DNA of 64,000 nt. Source: Kaistia granuli DSM 23481 (GTDB lineage: Bacteria; Pseudomonadota; Alphaproteobacteria; Rhizobiales; Kaistiaceae). The DNA lies in contig NZ_AQYH01000010.1 in the NCBI RefSeq assembly GCF_000380505.1, forward strand, positions 372,001 through 436,000, written 5' to 3'. The translations under genes and the position numbers were made by a program. Positions 1-8,019 of the stretch are shown here, piece by piece. Within the stretch, counting starts at the first letter, position 1; every line of letters starts with the position of its first letter. The notes under the pieces were generated by a model. The model was given only the letters and a program-made list of their open reading frames with translations. It ran no database searches and was not told where the DNA came from.

Positions 1-394
1 AGAGATTGTCGACGCGGATGTCGCGCATCTTCACGTCGGCGATGTCGCCAACCACGATCTTGCTGTCGTCGGCGCTGAGCTCGATCGCCTTGAAGCCGCC
101 ATCCGAGGTCTCGGCATAGCCGGTGACGCCGAGCGTCCCGAAGCTGATCTCGATCTTGGTCGCCAGCGTCTCGCTGCGAATGGTCAGGTTGCGGATGGTG
201 GCTGCGCGCTGGCTCTCGTCATAGGAAAGCTCGGCGAAGCCGGCGACCCAGTTCGGCGAGGCATCGAGCGCGGCGACCCAGCCGCGGATCGCCGTTTCGA
301 CCGGTTCCTCGGCAAGGGCAGGCAGCGAGGCCGTCATCGCGGCGGCGCTGACGCCGACGGCGAGAAGACGGTGGCGTAGCGACGAACGACTCAT
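1..394 (-). CDS. Periplasmic protein of unknown function, N-terminal part
   Basis: Only the first ~131 codons lie in the window; the gene runs off the left edge. Translation from the ATG complementary to 392-394 begins with MSRSSLRHRLLAVG and a typical Sec signal ending in an ALA-like cleavage site around residue 28, so the product should be periplasmic. The visible mature part alternates short hydrophobic strands with phrases such as 'NLTIRSE' and 'DGGFKAIELSADDSK'. Its layout resembles the next gene (556-1698), so the two look like paralogues in tandem on the same strand. I recognise no enzymatic motif. The family is not one I can name, and function is unknown. Confidence 0.7.
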   Translation of the reverse strand, partial: MSRSSLRHRLLAVGVSAAAMTASLPALAEEPVETAIRGWVAALDASPNWVAGFAELSYDESQRAATIRNLTIRSETLATKIEISFGTLGVTGYAETSDGGFKAIELSADDSKIVVGDIADVKMRDIRVDNL

Positions 395-470
395 AACAAG
401 GCTCCATGGCGGCGGGGCGATCGGCGCTGTGCCGGCGTCGCCCTCTCAGAGGCGGTCTTTCCGATCGCGG

Positions 471-504
471 AAAGAAAAAACCGGGCGGTCTGCACCGCCC
501 GGGA
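471..504 (-). terminator. Rho-independent terminator after the periplasmic protein gene
   Basis: Read on the minus strand, a GC-rich stem (CCCGGGCGGT / ACCGCCCGG type arms, 481-503) is followed by a run of Ts (plus-strand As 474-480). It lies about 50 bases beyond the stop codon at 556. Confidence 0.85.
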
Positions 505-555
505 TTCATTCAAGGCGCTTCAGGCGCTTCAGGCGCGGGCGCTGGAGCGCAAGGA

Positions 556-1698
556 TCAGTCGTTGGCCTTGATGTCGACGGCCAGGACGTCCGGCAGCGT
601 CTGCGGAGCGGTCGAGGCGGCGCCGAAGATCTGCATGACCGGGACCGGGTTGCCCGGAGCGGCCGTGATCGTCAGGGACTTCGGATCTTTCAGGAAGGCG
701 GTCGCGGCGGTGGCGATGCGGTCCTGGAAGCCCTGGTTGCCGACGACGGAGAGCAGCAGCGGCAGCGCGCCGGAGATCTGCTCGACGAACTGGTCCGGCG
801 TCGCGCCCATGGCCTTCGCCTGCATGTCGATGATGCGCTGGACAATGCCGGCATTGTCGAAGCGGATCGTGGCTGCGTCGACGGTAGCGGTCGCGGCCAG
901 CTCCGACAGCTTGTCCGGATCCTGCAGCTTCTCGCGCGGCAGGCCGCCGAACGTGCCGGTGATGGCGAGCTTGCCGACGTCCGCGCCGTCGAAGCTGATC
1001 GAGCGGAAGGTGAAGGTCTTGTTGCCGCCGTCATAGCCGCCGTCGATGGCGACGTCGAAGTTCAGCTTGTCATAGCCGAGCTGCTCGACCCAGTCCTTGG
1101 TCTGCTCGTCGGACTTCAGCACGTCACCGGGGACGTTGATGCCCTTGATGTTGAGCTGGCCGTCGTTCGGCGCGCCCTCGATCACGTTGCCGAGCGCGAC
1201 GGTGAAGCTGTCGATGCTGATCGGCGCAGGCGTCTCGGTCGAGGTGACGCTGATCGTCGACACTTCGAGGTTGGAGAACGGAGTGATCTTGGCCTGGGAG
1301 TTGATCTCCTTCGGCGCCGGAACGATCGCGTCCTTGGCGATGCCCTTGGCCCAGGTGATCGTCGTCTCGGCGTCGGCGATCTTGCCCGAATCGAAGCTGA
1401 TGCTCGCCGCCGTGAAGCCGCCGGCAGTCCGCTCCAGCGGGCTCTCGATGACGACCAGCGGGATCGTCACGTCGCCGCCGTCCTTCGCCTTGATCAGCAC
1501 GTTCGACAGGGTGACGTTGTCGCCGTCGGCCTTGGCTGCCTCGAAGGTAACCTTCGCCTCGTCGCGGGTCTGGGCCGCGGCGACGAAGGCGTCTGCGATC
1601 TTCTTGGCATCGGGGGCAGCGAAGGCCGCCGTCGACAGCATCAGCGCCGAAGCCAGCGTGAGGCTGCGCACCGCGAAGCCGGAAACCGTCAGGTTCAT
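556..1698 (-). CDS. Periplasmic protein of unknown function (380 aa)
   Basis: The start chosen is the ATG at 1698, preceded by a good GGAGG site; longer in-frame extensions upstream lack a signal peptide and look non-coding. The product opens with MNLTVSGFAVRSLTLASA and a Sec signal cleaved after AFA (about residue 26), so it is exported. The mature part (~350 aa) is strand-rich with repeated motifs of the kind 'TLSNVLIKAKDGGDVTIP', 'GGFTAASISFDSGK' and 'FTFRSISFDGADVGKLAITG', and has no cysteine cluster, transmembrane helix or catalytic signature that I can see. It appears paralogous to the truncated gene at 1-394. Role unknown; it may belong to an alphaproteobacterial domain of unknown function. 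Confidence 0.8.
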   Translation of the reverse strand: MNLTVSGFAVRSLTLASALMLSTAAFAAPDAKKIADAFVAAAQTRDEAKVTFEAAKADGDNVTLSNVLIKAKDGGDVTIPLVVIESPLERTAGGFTAASISFDSGKIADAETTITWAKGIAKDAIVPAPKEINSQAKITPFSNLEVSTISVTSTETPAPISIDSFTVALGNVIEGAPNDGQLNIKGINVPGDVLKSDEQTKDWVEQLGYDKLNFDVAIDGGYDGGNKTFTFRSISFDGADVGKLAITGTFGGLPREKLQDPDKLSELAATATVDAATIRFDNAGIVQRIIDMQAKAMGATPDQFVEQISGALPLLLSVVGNQGFQDRIATAATAFLKDPKSLTITAAPGNPVPVMQIFGAASTAPQTLPDVLAVDIKAND

Positions 1699-1909
1699 TA
1701 TGTCCTCCAAGGAACGAATCAAGAGTGCCCGGGAATGAGCCCGGGCAATGACTGGGCGGCATTCTGGACGGAGTTCATGGCGAGAGCAAGAACGCGCGCA
1801 CCGGCTGTGACGCGGGTCACCTATGATGAATTGAAGGGTTGCAGCTGCGCGCGGCCTGCCCTCGCGGTTGTTGCCGTTGGCCGATTCGCGTCCGCTCCCG
1901 ACATCGTTC

Positions 1910-2077
1910 TCAACGCGTCCCGGATGAGGAACAGGCGTTGATGTCGGGCGTGCCGCCGGGGCCGCAGGCATTGACCGGCTGCATCGCCTTGATGGCCGGC
2001 GAGTTCGGGTCGCTGGTGCAGCCGCCGACGCTGAGCAGGCTGGCAAGTACGAAGAGGGTCGCAGGCAACTGGCGCAT
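1910..2077 (-). CDS. Small lipoprotein A (55 aa)
   Basis: A 55-residue product starting MRQLPATLFVLASLL with the lipobox SVGGC, predicted to be cleaved at Cys20 and lipidated. The mature peptide is only ~36 residues and carries 'NSPAIKAMQPVNACGPGG' and a final Cys near the C-terminus. The next gene upstream (2302-2475) encodes a near-identical design, which is the best argument that this short frame is real. It is probably anchored in the inner or outer membrane; two Cys besides the lipidated one could form a disulfide. No family recognised. The ATG at 2077 is preceded by only weak ribosome-binding sequence. Confidence 0.7.
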   Translation of the reverse strand: MRQLPATLFVLASLLSVGGCTSDPNSPAIKAMQPVNACGPGGTPDINACSSSGTR

Positions 2078-2301
2078 GATGACGGACCGTTGTTTCGATG
2101 CGTTGCAGGGGCAAATAGCGTCGGCCGATCGGATGGCCATACGTCGCCGTCCGAAGAGTCCGTGCGTCGTAGTGATCAGACGAAGCCGATAGGCGGCACT
2201 GCCGGCGTGCCGGGAACGATCGGGATCTGGTCCAGGCCAGGCCGCCGGGCGGTGGACATGGATCAATGCCGGAAAGGGCGGAGCCTGGGGCTCGACCTGG
2301 G

Positions 2302-2475
2302 TTAGCGACGGCTGCTCGGGCAGTCTTCCGCGTTGGACGAGCCGCCGGGGCCGCACGCATTCACCGGATTCATCGCCTCGATGGCGGGAGCATTCTGATT
2401 GGTCGTGCAGCCGGCGAGACCGGTGAGACCGGCAAGCCCGGTGCTGATCGCGAGAACTGCCAGAAAAGCGCGCAT
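2302..2475 (-). CDS. Small lipoprotein B (57 aa), paralogue of lipoprotein A
   Basis: Reading from the ATG at 2475 gives MRAFLAVLAISTGLAG, a hydrophobic segment with a GLAGC lipobox (Cys23), then 'TTNQNAPAIEAMNPVNACGPGG' and a closing Cys. The core 'N-x-PAI-x-AM-x-PVNACGPGG' is shared almost residue for residue with lipoprotein A 225 bp downstream, while the signal peptides differ, which points to selection on the mature part. It is short enough to be missed by automated callers. Function unknown; a cell-surface or periplasm-facing peptide anchor is an inference. Confidence 0.7.
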   Translation of the reverse strand: MRAFLAVLAISTGLAGLTGLAGCTTNQNAPAIEAMNPVNACGPGGSSNAEDCPSSRR

Positions 2476-2567
2476 GGTGGCTTACCCTTGGTTGTCTCCG
2501 AAGCTCCACAATATAGCGCCGGGCAGCCCTTTGGCTAGGCGGGTTGTAGGAGCGGTTGCGGGTGCGC

Positions 2568-3266
2568 TCAGAGCACGATCAGCCCGACGCCCTTCAGCAG
2601 TTCGGTCGCTTGCGACTTCGAGATGATCGCCTTCCGGAACAGGGTGGCATCCGCCAGCGTGATGGCGCCCAGATCGCAGCCGCGCAGGTCGGCGCTTTCA
2701 AACTTCGCCGCCCGCAGATTGGCGGAGCGAAGCGACGAGTCAACGAAGATGGCGTGGCGGAAATCCGATCCGGCAAGATCGGCATCGGCGAAATCGACGC
2801 CGTCGATCGTCTCCTTGCGGAACGAGACATTGCGCAGCATCGCGCCGTTGAGGCGGGAGCGCCGAAACGAAATGCCGATGGTCGCGGCGGCCTGGAAGTC
2901 GCCGCCGGTCAGCTTGCAGTCTTCGAAACTCGCATTGGTGAGCCGCGCCCGGGCAAAGTCCGAATTGCTGAAATTGCAGTGGCTGAAACGGGCTTCGGCG
3001 AGGTCGGTGCCGGCGCAGTTGATCTTCAGGCCGCGTGTCGCGTTCCAGCTCGTGCCGGTGGCGTCGACGCCGCGCAAATCGCTGCCGCTGAAATCGCAAT
3101 GCTCGAACACCGCGTCGGCAAGCGCGACGCCGGTCATGTCGCAATCGGTCAGCCGGCAATTGACGAAGCGCGCCCCTGTGAGCTGGCTCGCGCCGTCGAG
3201 CAGCTTCGTCAGCCGGACATCCTGTGCGACGAGGTTCTCGAAGAGGCGCGGCGAGGTTTTGGGCAT
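2568..3266 (-). CDS. Pentapeptide repeat protein (232 aa)
   Basis: From about residue 25 to 215 the sequence follows the A(D/N)Lxx pentapeptide pattern (for example 'FSGSDLRGVDA', 'LAEARFSHCNFSNSDFARA', 'LRSANLRAAKFESADLRGCDL'), which folds as a right-handed quadrilateral beta-helix. No signal peptide or membrane segment, so it should be cytosolic. The closing segment (KSQATELLKGVGLIVL) is non-repetitive and could cap the helix. Start chosen at the ATG at 3266 (MPKTSPRLFENLV). Some relatives (Qnr, MfpA) mimic DNA to protect gyrase, but most have no known role and nothing here marks it as a gyrase protector. Confidence 0.85.
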   Translation of the reverse strand: MPKTSPRLFENLVAQDVRLTKLLDGASQLTGARFVNCRLTDCDMTGVALADAVFEHCDFSGSDLRGVDATGTSWNATRGLKINCAGTDLAEARFSHCNFSNSDFARARLTNASFEDCKLTGGDFQAAATIGISFRRSRLNGAMLRNVSFRKETIDGVDFADADLAGSDFRHAIFVDSSLRSANLRAAKFESADLRGCDLGAITLADATLFRKAIISKSQATELLKGVGLIVL

Positions 3267-3530
3267 CGAATCGGACCTTGGTTGGTCCCTCCGTTGTACC
3301 GCCGCGCCGGAACCGGCGCCATGCGGGATGGCTTTCCAACCGGAGGCGCCAATCGGGAAATATCCTTGCGCCGGTCTCGAATGCGGTCGCCAAGCCGGGG
3401 GATTTACCCTAAGTCGATGGCGGTCGGATTTGGGTGGATCGAGCGGTTTGCGTAGTCCGATCAGAAGGTTCGGGATCTTTCCTCCGCCATGGTGGCGGCG
3501 GGAGGCGGGCCGGAAGAAGCGGAGCCAGCG

Positions 3531-3845
3531 ATGATCGTCGACGAGCGGACCTATGCCATTCACCCTGCCCATGTGCGCGATTATCTCGACCTCTATGTCC
3601 GCGAAGGCATGGAATTGCAGGTCCATCATCTCGGCCATCTGATTGGCTGGTTCACCACCGATGTCGGCACGGTGAACGAGGTGGTGCACATGTGGGGCTT
3701 TGACGGGCTGGGCGAGCGCGAGCGTCGCCGCGCCGCCATGGAAGCCGATCCCGAATGGCTGAAATTCCGCGCCAAGACCTCGGGCTTCGTCCAGAGCATG
3801 CGTAGCCGCATCCTGCGGCCGACCGCCTTCTCGCCGCTGCGCTAG
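3531..3845 (+). CDS. NIPSNAP family protein (104 aa)
   Basis: The start chosen is the ATG at 3531 (MIVDERTYAIHPAHV), preceded by GGAGCC; an upstream in-frame ATG adds an unlikely Gly/Glu-rich stretch. The product has the usual size and motifs of the NIPSNAP dimeric alpha/beta-barrel family: 'RTYAIHPAHVRDYLDLY' at the start, 'HLGHLIGWFTTDVGTVNEVVHMWGF' in the middle and 'R-x-RRAAMEADPEWL'. The biochemical role of bacterial NIPSNAP proteins is poorly defined. It ends 10 bp before the TRAP permease start, so it probably belongs to the same operon and may act on the compound the TRAP system imports (inference). Confidence 0.85.
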   Translation: MIVDERTYAIHPAHVRDYLDLYVREGMELQVHHLGHLIGWFTTDVGTVNEVVHMWGFDGLGERERRRAAMEADPEWLKFRAKTSGFVQSMRSRILRPTAFSPLR

Positions 3846-3855
3846 GAGCGAGGCC

Positions 3856-5706
3856 TTGGCGCAGAGCAACGTCCTGGCGGCGCCGGAACCGGCCTTCGGA
3901 TCGGTCGCGGCGGCCCGTTGGCTGCGTCGCCTCGAACGCGGGCTCGGCCTCGTCTGCGCCCTGCTGCTTGTCGCGCTGCTCGGCGTGGTGATCACGGCGG
4001 TCATCCTCCGCTACGGCTTCGGCGGCGGCTTCCTCGGCTCGGATGAACTGGCGATCTGGCTGCATGTGGCGCTGGTCGCGGCTGGTGCGCCGCTCGCCGT
4101 CAACAGCGCGCTCGCCATGCGGCTCGACGTCTTCACGCGCCTGTTGCCGGCCCGGGGGCAGGGCGCCGCCCAGATCCTCGCCGACGCCTTCGTCGTCCTG
4201 GGCGGCTTGGTGCTGGTCTCCGGCGGCGCCGAGATCGCAGCCCTGCTCGGCGGCGTGTCGCCGATGCTCGGCCTTCCGGAATGGATCCGTTTCGCCGTGC
4301 TCGGCGCGGGTGGCGCGCTGACGGTCCTGGCCGTCCTGCTGCAGCGCCTCGCGGCGGGGCGGGGCGTGCCGATCTTCGCTTCTGCGGGGCTCGCCGCCAT
4401 CGTCTATGCCGGCGCCGGCAATCTCCAGGTCGCGACCGCACTGCCGCCGAGCCTCGTGCTCGGGCTGATCGCGCTCGCCGGCCTCGTCGTCGCCGCGCCC
4501 TTGCCCTACGCCCTCCTTGCCGCCGCCTATCTGGCCATTCCGTTCGGCAGCACCATGCCCGAGCCGGCGATGGTCGCCTCGGTCGTGTCGGGCCTGTCGA
4601 AATTCCTGCTGCTCGCCATTCCGTTCTTCCTGCTGGCGGGAGGCTTGCTTACCGCCTCCGGCGTCGCCGGCCAGCTGGTGCGTTTCGCCGCGGCACTAGT
4701 CGGCCACAAGCGGGCCGGGCTGGCGCAGACGACTCTGCTGACCAGCGTGCTCTTCTCCGGCGCCTCCGGCTCTTCGGTCGCCAATGCCGCCTTCGGCGCC
4801 AGTACGTTCCAGCCGGAACTGGTCAAGCACGGTTATCCGCCGGCGCAGGCCGGCGCCATCATCGCCTCGACCTCGGTGCTCGACAACGTCATCCCGCCGT
4901 CGATCGCGTTCCTGATCCTCGCCGCCGCGACCAATCTTTCCGTCGGTAAGCTGCTGGTCGGCGGCTTCGTCGCCGGCACGGTGATGGCGGTGGCGCTGGC
5001 GATCGCCATCCACTGGACAGCCCGGTCCGGCGGCACGGCGCCACCGTCCTCCGGCGCGGAGAAATGGCGCGCCGGCGTCGCGGCGATCCCGGCTTTCGGC
5101 CTCGGCTTCATCGTCGTCGCCGGCATCCGTCTCGGCATCGTGACGACGACCGAGGCGGCGGCGCTCGCCGCGCTCTATACGCTGGCGCTCGGCCTGTTCG
5201 GGCGGCTCGGCGTCGCCAGCCTCTATGGCGCGTTCCGCCAGGCCGGCGCCGAGGCGGCCGCCATCGGCCTTCTGATCGGCACGGCGGCGCCGTTCGCCTT
5301 CCTGCTCGCCGTCGACGACATTTCCGGCATGGTGGCGAGCCTCGCCGCGCTGTTTGGCGGCGGCGCCATCGCCGTCATGCTGTTCAGCAACGTCCTGCTG
5401 CTGGTCGTCGGCCTCGTGCTCGATATCGGCGCGGCGATCCTGCTGTTCGGGCCCTTGCTGATGCCGCTCGCGATCGCCGCCGGCATTGACCCGATCCATT
5501 TCGGCGTCATTCTGGTCGTCAATCTGATGATCGGCGGCCTGACGCCACCGGTCGGCATGCTGGTCTATGTCGTCAGCGGCGTCACCCGCCTGCCGGCCGG
5601 GGCGCTGTTCCGGGCCATCTTGCCCTATCTCGCCGCGCTGATCGCCTCGCTCGCCCTGCTTTCGGCGGGCGCGGTCGTTGCCAGCGCGTTCCTCTCCGCC
5701 CGCTAG
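3856..5706 (+). CDS. dctQM: Fused TRAP transporter permease, DctQM type (616 aa)
   Basis: One polypeptide joins the small DctQ subunit (about residues 1-165, four membrane helices, motif 'GSDELAIWLHVALVAAGAPLAV') to the large DctM subunit (about 180-616, with 'LFSGASGSSVANAAFGAS' and 'GLTPPVGMLVYVVSGV'). It forms the inner-membrane, sodium-motive channel of a tripartite ATP-independent periplasmic transporter. The start is TTG at 3856, preceded by AGGAGCGAGG. dctP follows 11 bp downstream. Substrate cannot be read from the sequence; organic acids are typical for the family. Confidence 0.92.
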   Translation: MAQSNVLAAPEPAFGSVAAARWLRRLERGLGLVCALLLVALLGVVITAVILRYGFGGGFLGSDELAIWLHVALVAAGAPLAVNSALAMRLDVFTRLLPARGQGAAQILADAFVVLGGLVLVSGGAEIAALLGGVSPMLGLPEWIRFAVLGAGGALTVLAVLLQRLAAGRGVPIFASAGLAAIVYAGAGNLQVATALPPSLVLGLIALAGLVVAAPLPYALLAAAYLAIPFGSTMPEPAMVASVVSGLSKFLLLAIPFFLLAGGLLTASGVAGQLVRFAAALVGHKRAGLAQTTLLTSVLFSGASGSSVANAAFGASTFQPELVKHGYPPAQAGAIIASTSVLDNVIPPSIAFLILAAATNLSVGKLLVGGFVAGTVMAVALAIAIHWTARSGGTAPPSSGAEKWRAGVAAIPAFGLGFIVVAGIRLGIVTTTEAAALAALYTLALGLFGRLGVASLYGAFRQAGAEAAAIGLLIGTAAPFAFLLAVDDISGMVASLAALFGGGAIAVMLFSNVLLLVVGLVLDIGAAILLFGPLLMPLAIAAGIDPIHFGVILVVNLMIGGLTPPVGMLVYVVSGVTRLPAGALFRAILPYLAALIASLALLSAGAVVASAFLSAR

Positions 5707-5717
5707 GAAGCCCTGCC

Positions 5718-6719
5718 ATGTCCGCCTTCGATCGTCGCCAGTTCCTTCGTTCCGCCACCGCCCTCGGCGCCGTCGCGCTGGCAACGCCCGCCCTGATCGG
5801 CCGGGCCCAGGCGGCGCGCTCGCTCACCGTCGCCTCGCTGCTTGGCCCCGACAAGCCGGAGACGATGATCTGGCAGAACATCCGCGATCGCGTCGAGGCG
5901 GAACTGCCGGGCGCGTTTCGCTTCAACATCGTCCAGAACGCGGCGCTCGGCGGCGAGAAGGAGGTCGCGGAAGGCCTCCGCCTCGGCTCGATCCAGGCGT
6001 CGCTGTCGACCGTCTCGGCGCTTTCCGGCTGGGTGCCGGAGGCGCAGATCCTCGACCTGCCGTTCCTGTTCCGCGACGGCGGCCATCTGAACCGGGTGCT
6101 CGACGGCGATCTCGGCGCCGCTCTCAAGCAGAAATTCGCGGCCGAGCAGTTCGTCGTCGCCGACTACATCAATTACGGCGCCCGCCACCTGCTGACCAAG
6201 CAGCCGGTGACCGTGCCGGAGCAGCTCACTGGCAAGCGCATCCGCGTCATCCAGAGCCCGCTGCATACCGCGCTCTGGTCGGCCTTCGGCTCTAACCCGG
6301 CTGCGATCCCGATTCCGGAGACCTACAACGCGCTGGCGACCGGCGTCGTCGACGCCATGGACCTGACCAAATCGGCCTATGCCGGCTTCAAGCTCTACGA
6401 GGTGGTGCCCTGGCTGACCGAGACCGGCCATATCTGGGCCTCCGGCGTGGTGATGTTCGCAGCTCCGTTCTGGAAAGGTCTGAGCGACGCCGAGAAGGAA
6501 GTCTTCCAGCAGGCCGCCGTGGCGGGCGCCACCTATTTCGACGCGCTGATCGTCGCCGACGAGGCGGCCTCGATGGAGATCGCGCTGGAGAATGGCGGCC
6601 ATGTCACCCAGCCGGAGGATCGCCCCGCCTGGGAAGCGGGCGCCCGTACGGTCTGGCAGCAGTTCGCCGACAAGGTCGGCGGCATGGAGGCAATCGAGGC
6701 CATCCGCGCCATCGACTGA
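5718..6719 (+). CDS. dctP: TRAP transporter solute-binding protein, DctP type (333 aa)
   Basis: The N-terminus MSAFDRRQFLRSATALGA contains a twin-arginine motif followed by a hydrophobic stretch ending in AQA, so the protein is probably exported folded by Tat. The mature part matches the DctP fold: 'LADLPFLFRD'-like segment ('ILDLPFLFRDGGHLNRVLDG'), 'QLTGKRIRVIQSP', and the 'ETYNALATGVVDAMDLTKSAYAGFKLYEV' block in which an Arg/Asn-containing site binds the carboxylate ligand in known members. It captures the ligand in the periplasm for the DctQM permease encoded just upstream. Ligand unknown. Confidence 0.93.
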   Translation: MSAFDRRQFLRSATALGAVALATPALIGRAQAARSLTVASLLGPDKPETMIWQNIRDRVEAELPGAFRFNIVQNAALGGEKEVAEGLRLGSIQASLSTVSALSGWVPEAQILDLPFLFRDGGHLNRVLDGDLGAALKQKFAAEQFVVADYINYGARHLLTKQPVTVPEQLTGKRIRVIQSPLHTALWSAFGSNPAAIPIPETYNALATGVVDAMDLTKSAYAGFKLYEVVPWLTETGHIWASGVVMFAAPFWKGLSDAEKEVFQQAAVAGATYFDALIVADEAASMEIALENGGHVTQPEDRPAWEAGARTVWQQFADKVGGMEAIEAIRAID

Positions 6720-6803
6720 GACCTTCGCGGGCCTTTCCACCATTAGGGCAGTCAAAACAACGGGTTGGCGGTCGTTCTCGATTCAAGATGCGAGGACGGT
6801 CGC

Positions 6804-7241
6804 TCATGCGTTGGCCGGCAGCCAGAGACGCTCGTCGAAGCGGAAGGGGCGCTGGCTCTCCACGGCAAACGGGCCTGCGTCCGGATGGGCCGGGTTCAGG
6901 AGCAGGTTGGCGCTCTCCGGTACGATGAAGGAGGGCACCCGCAGTACAGCCGTCCGCGCCTCGGCGAGCCAGCGATCGCCGAAGGCGCGTGGATCGTCGG
7001 GCAGGGCCGTTACCATCTCGATCGCCGGAGCGCCGCACTCGATCGCCGTCAGCACATAATCGTCCGGCAGCAAATCAGGCGTCAGGTCCAGATGGACGCG
7101 CACTTCCAGCACAGCGAGGGCCGCGGTTTCGGCCGCGTAGACCATCGCCCGGCCGGGCGAGTTCCAGCGCCCGCCATAGAGGCGCGCGCCGGTGCCCGTG
7201 AGATCGGCGAAGGGGGCGCGGCTGATGCGCCAGGCGATCAA
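6804..7241 (-). CDS. RES-domain toxin (145 aa)
   Basis: The product matches RES-domain toxins (ParT/MbcT/Res type), which attack NAD+ or ADP-ribosylate targets. Visible signature: 'GARLYGGRWNSPGRAMVYAAE' with Arg25, Tyr35 and Glu46 at the positions of the family's catalytic Arg/Tyr/Glu, and 'NLLLNPAHPDAGPF' near the C-terminus. The start is TTG at 7241 behind a GGGGGA site; no in-frame ATG fits. The Xre/MbcA-type antitoxin gene lies 67 bp upstream on the same strand, the usual order for these modules. Whether NAD+ degradation or ADP-ribosylation is its activity cannot be told here. Confidence 0.85.
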   Translation of the reverse strand: MIAWRISRAPFADLTGTGARLYGGRWNSPGRAMVYAAETAALAVLEVRVHLDLTPDLLPDDYVLTAIECGAPAIEMVTALPDDPRAFGDRWLAEARTAVLRVPSFIVPESANLLLNPAHPDAGPFAVESQRPFRFDERLWLPANA

Positions 7242-7308
7242 CGGACATCCCCCGGAGGAGGAGGCCCGGCGGGCAGGGTCGCGCGGCCACTGGCCCCGGC
7301 GCGCGCCA

Positions 7309-7737
7309 TCAGGCGGCGATGCCGTGGCTGATCCGGCCGAGCAGGTTTTCCACCTGCAGCGCGCCTTCCGACGTGTCGAGCAGGGACAGGGGCGTCTCGC
7401 CGTCCAGAGCGCTTGTCGGCCGGCGCAGCCATTTCGCCGCCTTCTCCTGGCTGCCGAACGTATCCTCGGCCGCCGCGAGGACGCGCGCGGCGCGCATCAG
7501 CCGGTCGGACTGGTCGGCCGTCAGCGTGCCGATCTTGCGGCGGTGCGACAGCGTCTTGCGCGGCAGCACGACGAGGTCGATCTCGGAGAGGGTCATTCGG
7601 CCGGTGTCGAGAACATGCTCGACCGCCTTGACCGAAAGCCCGTGCCGGACCGCCGCGATCAGGTCGCGCCCGCTGCGGATCGAAAGCCCGAGCGCGGTTT
7701 CGCCGCCGACAATGTCCAGGGCATGGGTATGGCTCAT
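7309..7737 (-). CDS. Xre/MbcA/ParS-type antitoxin (142 aa)
   Basis: N-terminal two thirds form a Xre-like helical DNA-binding region ('GLSVKAVEHVLDTGRMTLSEIDLVVLPRKTLSHRRK'), and the C-terminal ~50 residues carry the MbcA/ParS toxin-binding domain ('AAEDTFGSQEKAAKWLRRPTSALDGETPLSLLDTSEGALQVENLLGRI'), whose tail normally plugs the RES toxin active site. It sits upstream of the RES toxin gene on the same strand and probably autoregulates the pair. The start is the ATG at 7737. Confidence 0.87.
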   Translation of the reverse strand: MSHTHALDIVGGETALGLSIRSGRDLIAAVRHGLSVKAVEHVLDTGRMTLSEIDLVVLPRKTLSHRRKIGTLTADQSDRLMRAARVLAAAEDTFGSQEKAAKWLRRPTSALDGETPLSLLDTSEGALQVENLLGRISHGIAA

Positions 7738-8019
7738 TCGGATCTCCCCGCCATATGGCGATATGCACCAAAGATAGGGGCATGTGGCCGCAACGGCAAG
7801 TTGGGTCGCGCGGTCGGGGCGGGCGCCGTTCGCCGACGCGGCCGTTCCTGCAACCCCGGCGCACCTGACGGTTGCAATCCTGCAACAGTCTTAATCATTG
7901 ATTAATGGGGCTCCTTACCATGCGTAAGCCGTCCTTGATGGAATCGAAACCGGGGCGCTAGTCTCACGCCGGATCAAGCGGTGTCGCTACGGCACAGCTT
8001 CATCATTTGGGGGCTACAA

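Noticed and set aside
406-1941. Long plus-strand open frame opposite the periplasmic protein gene
   Set aside because: Arg/Gly/Asp-rich shadow of the minus-strand gene; no domain, no ribosome-binding site, and the opposite strand has signal peptide, Shine-Dalgarno and terminator.
7919-7960. 13-codon frame before the first mini-surface protein as a leader peptide
   Set aside because: No codon bias for one amino acid, no attenuator hairpin after it and no ribosome-binding site that stands out.
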